Assembly: GCF_021608225.1 (NCBI RefSeq)
Contig: NZ_JAKIJS010000001.1
Coordinates: 1,550,001-1,614,000, forward strand
Direction of reading: 5' to 3'
DNA length: 64,000 nt
DNA from: Pseudalkalibacillus berkeleyi
GTDB lineage: Bacteria; Bacillota; Bacilli; Bacillales; Fictibacillaceae
Shown here: positions 57,584 through 64,000 of the stretch, piece after piece
How the letters are laid out: each line of letters begins with the position of its first letter
Numbering within the stretch: the stretch's first letter is position 1
Position numbers and translations under genes: made by a program
The notes under the pieces: model-generated
The model's database searches: none
Seen by the model: the letters and a program-made list of their open reading frames with translations, nothing else
What the model was told of the DNA's origin: nothing

Positions 57584-57919
57584 TTAATCACCAGTAGCCT
57601 TTTTAAATATTTCGATTTGATCATCGTGTTTGACCAATATCACTGATTTATCTTCATTCGAACGATACAATACAGTACCTTTTTCCAAATAATTTGACCA
57701 CAAGTTATGAGTAGGCATTTCCTTAGGTTTTACTTTCTTTGACACAATTCCAATTTCTTTACCAATTGTATATTTATTTTCTTCTACATAACCTCTAGAG
57801 TTGAATTCTTCGTTATTATAAATAAGAATCGCTGAATAAGAACCATTTGAGATTGTGTTACATCCAGAAATTATGGATACGAAAACAAGTATACAAAGAT
57901 AAGGTGAAACTTTAAGCAC
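57584..57919 (-). CDS. Small lipoprotein
   Basis: 111 residues with a lipoprotein signal peptide: LCILVFVSIISGC (lipobox ISGC, Cys 20). The rest is a polar beta-rich domain (SAILIYNNEEFNSRGYVEEN; GTVLYRSNEDKSVILVKHDD). No family recognised. Its start overlaps the end of the upstream membrane gene by 8 bases, so the two are expressed together. Confidence 0.7.
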   Translation of the reverse strand: MLKVSPYLCILVFVSIISGCNTISNGSYSAILIYNNEEFNSRGYVEENKYTIGKEIGIVSKKVKPKEMPTHNLWSNYLEKGTVLYRSNEDKSVILVKHDDQIEIFKKATGD

Positions 57920-58109
57920 TATTTTTCTCTTTTTTCATTTGATTATAAGTTATCATCAAACCTGTAAAACCTGCAGCAAAGGAAGGTGGTAAACTCCAAG
58001 CAAGATAACCCCATTTACCTGTTGATATTGATATGATGAGAAAAAGAATTGGAATACCTACTAATACGATTATAGAAACTAATAGAGCAACTTTGTTGTT
58101 ATTTTTCAT
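57912..58109 (-). CDS. 65-residue two-helix membrane protein
   Basis: From the ATG at 58107-58109, behind AAGGAGG; the frame is open to 58133. Helices at about 7-27 (VALLVSIIVLVGIPILFLII) and 33-56 (LAWSLPPSFAAGFTGLMIT), ending in basic residues. No family recognised. It forms an operon with the lipoprotein gene that it overlaps. Confidence 0.62.
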   Translation of the reverse strand: MKNNNKVALLVSIIVLVGIPILFLIISISTGKWGYLAWSLPPSFAAGFTGLMITYNQMKKEKNSA

Positions 58110-58176
58110 ACTTTGCAAACCTCCTTCCAGCACGCGTCCTAGTTACTTCCATGCTGCACCAAATTTATTTGTGGCA

Positions 58177-58521
58177 TTATTTTCGGTTCTCATATCCTTT
58201 TCCAATAACTGTCTCTTTGTCGTTACTAACATAAACGATTAGTCTCCCGTTGGTATCGTCTTCTGTGTTGTTGAAGGTTACAGAATATATGGTTTTGCCA
58301 ATAAATTTATCACCTATTTGTTTCCCAAGATCTTCACTTACAATCACTTCATTAACGACAGAATCCTTTGGAGAGACTGGGATTTTATTTACCTCTTCCT
58401 TTGTTAAACTGTTAAATGCCACCATCTCTATGGGGATATTATTGCTTTGATATAAATTACAACCACCCATAAGAAATATGGAACCTATCAATATGAAAGA
58501 AATATTTGATTTTAATCTCAA
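58177..58521 (-). CDS. Small lipoprotein
   Basis: 114 residues from a TTG at 58519-58521, 7 bases after GAGGAG; the frame is open to 58539. Signal peptide with lipobox MGGC (Cys about 21). The mature part is acidic and beta-rich (KIPVSPKDSVVNEVIVSEDL; GDKFIGKTIYSVTFNNTEDD). No family assigned. Like the lipoprotein at 57584 it is a short extracytoplasmic domain, and the two may share a role at the membrane. Confidence 0.7.
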   Translation of the reverse strand: MRLKSNISFILIGSIFLMGGCNLYQSNNIPIEMVAFNSLTKEEVNKIPVSPKDSVVNEVIVSEDLGKQIGDKFIGKTIYSVTFNNTEDDTNGRLIVYVSNDKETVIGKGYENRK

Positions 58522-58568
58522 ATCACCGCTCCTCTTCATAAATCATTATATAATGGCTCGTTTAGAAG

Positions 58569-59225
58569 TTAATAAGCTAATGACTTAATCTTATCTTTTA
58601 ATAATATCTTGATCTTTTGTACCGTATTATCTACAAACTCATCGACTTCATATGAGGCGAGATATATAAACTTGTGGTCAGTGGAAACCTTATTACTTTG
58701 ATAGAATTCAGTAATATTTCTAATTTGTTTAAGCGTTTGACCCTTCGGAAAGAAACTTAAATACTCTGGAAAGTCAGTTATGTGCTGAAATTCAGTCCAG
58801 AAAATATTCTCTTTGTGATCTTTAAGATATAGAAAATCTAATCCGTACCAATCTCTTTTAACAAGGTTTGCGTATTCAGGAGTATTTAATATTGCTTGGT
58901 ACACTTCTTCCTTTTTCTTATGTTTCAAGAGTTTAATCCACTCTTCATCCGTAACCAAATGTATGTAATATCCTAAATAATAAGAAAACTCACTGGACAA
59001 ATCTTCATTCCAATTTCTGAGATATTGATCGTAAAAATAATCAGAGTTTATTTTTCCATCAATCTTGAAATGAGTAATTTCTTTAGGAGGGTTAGGTTTA
59101 CCATTTTCTCCCTTTAGCCCGCAATCCGGACCAATATTACCTACCAAAAAGTCAATTGTTGAAACTGGAAATACCTCTTTAAGTAATTCTTCAGTAATTC
59201 TAAAATGAGTAACCCAAGTAGCCAC
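58569..59225 (-). CDS. Zinc-dependent phospholipase C-like hydrolase
   Basis: 218 residues, GTG start behind AAAGGAGAG. Residues matching the metal-ligand pattern of the zinc-dependent phospholipase C/S1-P1 nuclease-like family are spread through the N-terminal half: THFRITEELL (His 7), DFLVGNIGPDCG (Asp), EITHFKIDG (His), and YYLGYYIHLVTDEEWIKL (His and Asp). It has no signal peptide, unlike secreted phospholipases, so it is probably a cytoplasmic relative of unknown substrate. Confidence 0.75.
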   Translation of the reverse strand: MATWVTHFRITEELLKEVFPVSTIDFLVGNIGPDCGLKGENGKPNPPKEITHFKIDGKINSDYFYDQYLRNWNEDLSSEFSYYLGYYIHLVTDEEWIKLLKHKKKEEVYQAILNTPEYANLVKRDWYGLDFLYLKDHKENIFWTEFQHITDFPEYLSFFPKGQTLKQIRNITEFYQSNKVSTDHKFIYLASYEVDEFVDNTVQKIKILLKDKIKSLAY

Positions 59226-59273
59226 AATGCTCTCTCCTTTTAATTCATGTTACATTAGCCATTTAGACTGATA

Positions 59274-59744
59274 TTATAAATTTATTTCCATCCGTCTCAT
59301 TTTTGTCTCTAAATTCATTGATTCATAAAATTTGATTGCACTTTCGTTAAATTCATACACACCTAATTCTAGTGAATCCGCTTCTATGTTTTTAGCGAAC
59401 TCCAATATTTTTCTAAAAAATATTTTCCCCAACCCATTTCGTCTGAACTTCATATCGACGCCAAAATCGTTCATATAGACAACTTTCTTCGGAATAAGTA
59501 TGGGTCTTTCCTCGGTATGATTAATAGTAAGGATGGTATAAGCGATGGGTTTGTCTTCTTCTAATATGAATACCTTCGTGTTTTCTCCTTCTATCAAGTT
59601 GTTGAAATACTCTTTGTCTAACGTGATTTCTGCCATCTTATAATGGTCTGGTCTTTCCTTTGTATGTAATTCATGAACTTGTCTTTGTATTTGATGAACC
59701 CCTTCAAAGTCAGTCTTTTTGGCTTCTCTTATCTGTATATCCAA
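59274..59744 (-). CDS. GNAT N-acetyltransferase
   Basis: 156 residues, TTG start behind GGGGGAAG. A typical single GNAT: IQIREAKKTDFEGVHQIQRQ (quoted in part), VYMNDFGVDMKFRRNGLGKI as the cofactor loop with RRNGLG, and LGVYEFNESAIKFYESMNLE. It belongs to the group of Bacillus GNATs with unknown acceptor. No junction repeats flank it, so it is not part of the array. Confidence 0.88.
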   Translation of the reverse strand: MDIQIREAKKTDFEGVHQIQRQVHELHTKERPDHYKMAEITLDKEYFNNLIEGENTKVFILEEDKPIAYTILTINHTEERPILIPKKVVYMNDFGVDMKFRRNGLGKIFFRKILEFAKNIEADSLELGVYEFNESAIKFYESMNLETKMRRMEINL

Positions 59745-59882
59745 ATTACTTCCCCCTTTTTTGAAACACTAGGTCTAGTGTCCGCCCCTAGCTTTATAAT
59801 CGTTTCCCCATCCTTATTTTACCATAAAATAAATAGATCAATAGAAAGATCTATTATTCGATAGAGGTACGTCAGAAATAAA

Positions 59883-59918
59883 AAAGGGGCTGTCAGAAGA
59901 TCAGTGGACAGCCCCATT
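59883..59918. terminator. Terminator between convergent units
   Basis: GGGGCTGTC pairs with GACAGCCCC (in 59885-59918) around a loop of about 15 bases. It lies at the end of the MFS gene and serves the acetyltransferase-TetR-MFS operon. Confidence 0.85.
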
Positions 59919-59936
59919 CATGTTGATTGTTATCAC

Positions 59937-61193
59937 TTAGTCAAAGTCTCTTAAGCCTGGTACTTTAGCGTAGATGAGAATGGCTAATATGACGACGAGC
60001 GCTCCACCCGATAGCATAATGGTTGTAATATCCACCCCTAATGATAGGACCATTGAGGTAATTGCAAAGGACACCGGTACTAAGCCGAGAGAAGCCATGG
60101 ACAACAGGCTCATCACTCTTCCCATCATTTCTTCCTTCACAATCGTTTGAATGGCTGCGATAATTGGGATGTTAATGACTGAGAAAGTCGTTCCGAGTAG
60201 TGCGATTAGTGCTAGGCTTTGCCATAATTCACTCGTGAAGCTAAATAAAGTAAATACAAGTCCGTTGAAGCCGACCGCTATGATGACCAATAAACCTCTT
60301 CGTTTTTGTACATTTAGAACCCCAATGATAATGGACCCGATCAACATGCCGCCTGCAAGTGTTCCTTCAAGGTAACTGAAATCAAGAGAAGTCCCACCTA
60401 ACACATTCTTGACGAACAAAGGTAAACCCATTTGCAATGGTCCCACGAGAAAAAGATTGATAAATACTGCAAAGAGAATCAGGGCTAACAGAAAAGAAGA
60501 CGTTTTTACATAAGAAATTCCTTCTTTAATAGACTTGAGTAATTGTGATCCATGGTTTTCTTGATCTGTCGTTTCTGTCTTCTTTTTTGATGTGCGGATT
60601 AAGAGGATTGCAATGCTCGCAATAATCAATAATGCAGCTGTTGCCGAGAATGCTATCACATAACTTCCCAATGCAATGACAGCACCCGCAAGCATTGGTC
60701 CAACTATAAAGGAAGATTGGCTCGTCATCTGAATGACAGAATTTGCTCTTGTAAGCTGCTCTTTACTCACTAGAGCAGGTAACAAACCACCATTAGCCGG
60801 CCAGAAAAATGCATCTAAAATTCCGAATATGAGCGCAAAAGTTACAAATGACCATATCGATACGTCACCAAACAATAGCCACATAACGAGTGCGATTGCT
60901 ACTCCAGCACGCAATATATCCGATAAAAACATAATGACGCTTTTGCTGAAACGATCAGCCACCGCGCCGCCGATCATCATAAATAAAACACGAGGAATGC
61001 TTGATGCAATAAATACGAGTCCTAGTGATGCTTCAAGACCCATCACTTCTACAACATACCATGCCTCTGAGAACATAAAGATGGACAAACCAAAACTTGA
61101 ACAAAGCCCCGCTATCCATAGAAATAAGAAGTTCCGATTTTTCCATATGGCAGGAGATTGCTTCTCCCGCTGTTGTTCAACTACTGCTTCCAT
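59937..61193 (-). CDS. MFS transporter, TetR-controlled
   Basis: 418 residues from the ATG at 61191-61193, 9 bases after GGAGG. Twelve helices and the MFS_3 pattern: NFLFLWIAGLCSSFGLSIFM, then the loop IGGAVADRFSKSVIMFLSD with the GxxaDRxxr motif. The third gene of an acetyltransferase-TetR-MFS operon; a drug or metabolite exporter induced when TetR binds its ligand is the natural reading. Confidence 0.9.
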   Translation of the reverse strand: MEAVVEQQREKQSPAIWKNRNFLFLWIAGLCSSFGLSIFMFSEAWYVVEVMGLEASLGLVFIASSIPRVLFMMIGGAVADRFSKSVIMFLSDILRAGVAIALVMWLLFGDVSIWSFVTFALIFGILDAFFWPANGGLLPALVSKEQLTRANSVIQMTSQSSFIVGPMLAGAVIALGSYVIAFSATAALLIIASIAILLIRTSKKKTETTDQENHGSQLLKSIKEGISYVKTSSFLLALILFAVFINLFLVGPLQMGLPLFVKNVLGGTSLDFSYLEGTLAGGMLIGSIIIGVLNVQKRRGLLVIIAVGFNGLVFTLFSFTSELWQSLALIALLGTTFSVINIPIIAAIQTIVKEEMMGRVMSLLSMASLGLVPVSFAITSMVLSLGVDITTIMLSGGALVVILAILIYAKVPGLRDFD

Positions 61194-61296
61194 ATCCATT
61201 CGCCTCCACTCAATAACCTTAAATCCATTTTCTACTAATTCAAACAGCGTTCATACTGTCTCAAGTACGTTATTGTTCTCAGTCTGTAGTCTGAGT

Positions 61297-61899
61297 TTAG
61301 TTTTGTAAGTACTTGAAAATCATCTGTTCATAAAGGCGAAGCATTGATCGGTGCTCAGTAATATCCTTATGGAACAACAGGTGGAGGACAATTCCATCTA
61401 AAGTCGACCAAAATAATCTTGAGAACTCTTTAACTTGCACATCTTCTCGAAATTCACCAGATTCAATGCCTTCTTCAATAATTTCCGTAATAAAAGTAGT
61501 AAATCGTTCTACCCGATCATCAAATACTTGCTGTCTTCCCGCTTTAGTTGCGTAAATCCAAAATTCGAACTGAACGGCTATATGGTTTAATGTATTGTCA
61601 TCCATCTTGCCACTAATGAAATACTGAAATAAGTAATCTATTTTGGCCGTAGCATTTTTAAATTCACTGAGTTGCTCTTTAATTTCAAAATACTTCTCCG
61701 TTCTACGATCGTTCAGTTTATGAAAAATTTCTTCTTTACTCTTAAAATATAAATAAATGGAGCCTTTACTCGTTTTCGAAGCTTTCGCAATATCATCTAC
61801 TGTCGTTTCACTAAACCCTTTCTCAGCAAAGCATTGAGCAGCTGAATCAAGAATAGCTTCACGCTTCTCTTCCTTATAATTCTCTGATACGCGTGGCAT
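61297..61899 (-). CDS. TetR-family regulator
   Basis: 200 residues. N-terminal HTH: ILDSAAQCFAEKGFSETTVD, then IAKASKTSKGSIYLYFKSKE. The C-terminal ligand domain is of the YsiA/FadR-like kind. Its start lies within the end of the upstream GNAT gene (26-base overlap). It likely represses the operon from the palindrome at 62807-62826. Confidence 0.92.
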   Translation of the reverse strand: MPRVSENYKEEKREAILDSAAQCFAEKGFSETTVDDIAKASKTSKGSIYLYFKSKEEIFHKLNDRRTEKYFEIKEQLSEFKNATAKIDYLFQYFISGKMDDNTLNHIAVQFEFWIYATKAGRQQVFDDRVERFTTFITEIIEEGIESGEFREDVQVKEFSRLFWSTLDGIVLHLLFHKDITEHRSMLRLYEQMIFKYLQN

Positions 61900-62785
61900 T
61901 TGGTTTAATCGACTCCTTTATTCCCATATTCATGCAGACTTGTTCAACCATCGTTGAGAATCCTAGTCGACGAATGGCTTCGAATGTTTCCCGTTTTTGA
62001 TTAGAGAGATTGATCACGAGACGTTTGCATGAGGCGGTAGGTTCGAAAATTTTGTGCAGAAGCGTATCGATCAACGCTTCTCGCTTTTCGGTACTTGAGT
62101 TGACCTCTATTTGATGCAGCACAATAGTGGATAGCATGCCGTAGGGATCATACACCTTTCGGTAAAGCCCATATCCAATGTCACGTCCATTTTCAGAAAC
62201 GACAAGAGCATCACCGTTACCCACACTTTGCCATTGTGTTTGCCAAGGTCCACTACAATCGTAAAAATCAAGATGCTGAACAAAGTGAGGAGCTTTCGTT
62301 TCAAATGCCCATAATGGGTCAAGTTTCTTCGGTTGTACACGTATTGGACCTTGTTGTTGCAGGAAAAAGACCCGGTCCGACGTTGAATATCCGAGGGATT
62401 CATATAATTTGATTGCAGCATGATTATCGTGAATGGCTTCAAGATGAGCTTCATCTACTCCCTTTTGCTTATAGAGATCGATTACCGCTTCCATCATCCT
62501 TTTGCCAACACCCATTCGTCGAAATTCTGGCGCAACAGCGGTACCTCCGTTGTAGCCAATGAGCTTTCCTTCAACATTACGAAATCCATTTAGTACGATT
62601 CCTGCTGGAACTCGATTAACAAATGCGACAATAGAATCGTCTGCGGAAAAACCTTCTTGAACCATACGTTGAAGAAAACGGTCAATTGTCATCGTCATAT
62701 CTGTATAGTAGCCTTTAAATCCATTGTTCCAAGCGTCAAGGACATCCGTTAGCGAACAGTTTGATAAACGTTCAATCACAATCAT
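61874..62785 (-). CDS. Tandem-domain GNAT acetyltransferase, first gene of a TetR operon
   Basis: 303 residues behind AAGGAGG. Domain 1 (about 1-150): VAPEFRRMGVGKRMMEAVID as cofactor loop and HAAIKLYESLGYS. Domain 2 (about 165-300) lacks a clear loop and is probably inactive. Its operon partners, TetR and an exporter, suggest it modifies a compound that the exporter removes. Starts at the ATG 62783-62785. Confidence 0.87.
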   Translation of the reverse strand: MIVIERLSNCSLTDVLDAWNNGFKGYYTDMTMTIDRFLQRMVQEGFSADDSIVAFVNRVPAGIVLNGFRNVEGKLIGYNGGTAVAPEFRRMGVGKRMMEAVIDLYKQKGVDEAHLEAIHDNHAAIKLYESLGYSTSDRVFFLQQQGPIRVQPKKLDPLWAFETKAPHFVQHLDFYDCSGPWQTQWQSVGNGDALVVSENGRDIGYGLYRKVYDPYGMLSTIVLHQIEVNSSTEKREALIDTLLHKIFEPTASCKRLVINLSNQKRETFEAIRRLGFSTMVEQVCMNMGIKESIKPNATRIREL

Positions 62786-62806
62786 TGAACATATCCTCCT
62801 TATATA

Positions 62807-62826
62807 AAACTGACTGGTTAGTTTTT
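62807..62826. promoter_or_regulatory. Probable TetR operator
   Basis: AAAACTGACTGGTTAGTTTT is an imperfect palindrome (8 of 10 pairs) with the ACTGACxGGTxAGT pattern used by many TetR regulators, 22 bases upstream of the first gene of the operon. Confidence 0.7.
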
Positions 62827-62877
62827 ATAATTCCATGGTAATCCATTAATCTTACATTTTCAAGAAAAAAATGGTAT

Positions 62878-63054
62878 TTAATCTAGAATTTCATACGAAG
62901 AAATGTGTGAAGGATTGATGTATAAAGAAGGATGGATCTCAATAAGTTCATCTCGAACAGATTCATCCTGTGTCAAAACGAGGCTTTGAAAATCATTTTG
63001 TTCCATTTGAAGCACATACTCTTTTCCGCTATTCATCACCACTTTTATACGCAT
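62878..63054 (-). CDS. 58-residue protein of unknown function
   Basis: ATG 63052-63054, with GGGGGAA before it, to TAA 62878-62880. It reads MRIKVVMNSGKEYVLQMEQN, then DFQSLVLTQDESVRDELIEI and ends IHPSLYINPSHISSYEILD. The pattern of a short beta-hairpin domain with INPSHIxxYE suggests a small cytosolic binding protein, of the kind often annotated as hypothetical in Bacillaceae. Well-supported start. Confidence 0.7.
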   Translation of the reverse strand: MRIKVVMNSGKEYVLQMEQNDFQSLVLTQDESVRDELIEIHPSLYINPSHISSYEILD

Positions 63055-63182
63055 GAATCATTCCCCCTTTATTCTTGTATAACTATATTCGGAATGGAGT
63101 TAAACTTTTCCTTCTTCAACAAATAACAATGAATTTGTTGACGATAAGCTTTCTCTCCACTATCGTTATGAAAGGAAAGGTT

Positions 63183-63392
63183 GTGCGTATTGTGGAAGCA
63201 CTTTTTATTAAGAAGATGATTGATCGTTGTTTAATAGAATATTTTGGAGATCTAGAATTATCCCCCTTCACAAATGAAGATTATGACGTATTAGTTGAAG
63301 AAATTGGTACAAAGATAGAACAACAACAAGAAGAACCAACTTATGTCGTCGTACATGACCAAGTTTATCAATACTTGGCAACACAGCAATAA
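63183..63392 (+). CDS. Small YqzH-like protein
   Basis: About 69 residues from a GTG at 63183 (a longer frame runs from 63075, with an ATG at 63168). It reads RIVEALFIKKMIDRCLIEYF, then an acidic middle, and ends EEPTYVVVHDQVYQYLATQQ. The helix-acidic-helix pattern and the C-terminal VYxYLT-like motif resemble the YqzH family of unknown function; the match is tentative. AAAGGA 8 bases upstream of the GTG supports that start. Confidence 0.55.
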   Translation: MRIVEALFIKKMIDRCLIEYFGDLELSPFTNEDYDVLVEEIGTKIEQQQEEPTYVVVHDQVYQYLATQQ

Positions 63393-63466
63393 CTACAGAA
63401 AAAGGGCTGACCGAAAAGGATTATGAGTCCTTAATGGGAAGCTCCTATTTTTTTGTTTAACCCGTT

Positions 63467-63600
63467 ATGCACGATAATCTCGATATATGCACGATAATTT
63501 CGATATATGCACGATAATTTCGATATATGCACGATAATCTCGATATATGCACGATAATTTCAATATATGCACGATAATTTCAATATATGCACGATAACCT
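63467..63600. repeat. Seven tandem copies of a 20-bp unit
   Basis: The unit ATGCACGATAATTTCGATAT recurs every 20 bases about seven times, with C/T variation before the G and A/G variation after it. The unit contains the palindrome-like ATATTTCGATAT/ATCG parts. Such minisatellites are known in some Bacillaceae intergenic regions. It lies between two unrelated genes and may be a binding array or a neutral repeat. Confidence 0.9.
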
Positions 63601-63616
63601 TCTTTTCAACTAAAAT

Positions 63617-63665
63617 AGGATGCCCCATACAACTACTTTCATAGATGTTTTGGGACACCCCTTTC
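63617..63665 (-). terminator. Possible terminator of the dehydrogenase gene
   Basis: An imperfect stem between GGATGCCCC and GGGACACCCC, with two mismatches, just past the stop of the gene at 63666. In the minus direction it is followed by TATTTT. Confidence 0.4.
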
Positions 63666-64000
63666 TTATTTCTGGCTAAATGCTTTCTTTCCTAGCTTTT
63701 CAACAAGCGCAGGAGCGAGTTGATAAAGTTTACTCCCTACTTCCATCCAACCTGGTAAATTGACTTCACGTACGGGTTTTTCTATCGTCGAGATCACTTT
63801 TCGTGAAACGAGTTCAGCTGGGAGTAACCACTTTTCAATATTTTTTTCATATTGCCCACTCTTATCGGCTACTTTAAAGAAGTTGGTTCGTATGGGACCA
63901 GGATTTACTGTCGTCACATGAATACCGTAATCTTTGACTTCCATCCGTAAGCTGTTTGTAAAACCAAGAACGGCGTGCTTCGTCGCAGCATAGCCACTAC
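63666..64000 (-). CDS. Short-chain dehydrogenase/reductase, C-terminal part
   Basis: The visible part is the last 111 or so residues; the gene continues beyond the right edge. SGYAATKHAVLGFTNSLRME carries the YxxxK catalytic pair (Tyr, Lys), and IHVTTVNPGPIRTNFF is the usual NADPH-fold segment. The C-terminus (VEKLGKKAFSQK) is basic. Classical SDR; substrate unknown. Confidence 0.88.
   Translation of the reverse strand, partial: SGYAATKHAVLGFTNSLRMEVKDYGIHVTTVNPGPIRTNFFKVADKSGQYEKNIEKWLLPAELVSRKVISTIEKPVREVNLPGWMEVGSKLYQLAPALVEKLGKKAFSQK

Noticed and set aside
63467-63600. CRISPR array
   Set aside because: The 20-bp units are contiguous without spacers.

Overview
The window is low-GC Firmicutes DNA, almost certainly from a Bacillaceae relative. 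The evidence is strong GGAGG-type ribosome binding sites, frequent TTG and GTG starts, a T-box leader, a SpoIID-family protein, a class D sortase with its acidic surface substrate, and B. subtilis-like nag and mur genes. The genus cannot be fixed from the sequence. No rRNA, tRNA or CRISPR array was seen.

The window has four parts. (1) From 1 to about 14.8 kb and (3) from about 31 to 46.7 kb lie two stretches of AT-rich DNA made of short one- or two-gene units, nearly all read on the minus strand. The products are GNAT acetyltransferases, Nudix hydrolases, small-molecule kinases, nucleotidyltransferases, a methyltransferase, a phosphatase, orphan immunity-like proteins, efflux proteins and tiny membrane proteins. 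Between the units sits a recurring bipartite repeat with more than 30 recognisable copies. On the plus strand it reads: left core (about AATCCTGCCCAGTT), then a hairpin of variable sequence, then right core (about GCCCCCTTTTCTTGAA). The right core lies from a few bases inside to about 45 bases beyond the stop codon of the adjacent gene, and in that gene's direction the hairpin plus T-run looks like an intrinsic terminator. The layout recalls integron gene cassettes with attC sites, but the consensus differs and no integrase is in the window. Several units are decayed (frameshifts, a nonsense codon, internal deletion), one two-gene unit is inverted, one IS110-family element sits inside a repeat, and one place has repeats in tandem with no gene.

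(2) From about 15 to 29.6 kb is backbone-like DNA: a nitronate monooxygenase, an auxin-efflux-type carrier, and a nine-gene minus-strand operon for peptidoglycan recovery (MurQ, ABC importer, two NagZ, MurR-type regulator, AnmK, AmiE-like hydrolase), divergent from a secreted SpoIID/LytB protein.

(4) From about 46.9 to 64 kb is again backbone-like: an acidic surface protein with its sortase, then the nagA-nagB-nagR-kinase-namZ operon, a BCCT transporter, small lipoproteins, an acetyltransferase-TetR-MFS operon, a 20-bp tandem repeat, and a short-chain dehydrogenase cut by the window edge. The genes of parts 2 and 4 fit one route: NamZ, NagZ, AmiE and the SpoIID-type enzyme release amino sugars from wall fragments, the ABC system imports them, AnmK or the BadF-type kinase phosphorylates them, MurQ makes GlcNAc-6-P, and NagA and NagB lead to fructose-6-P.
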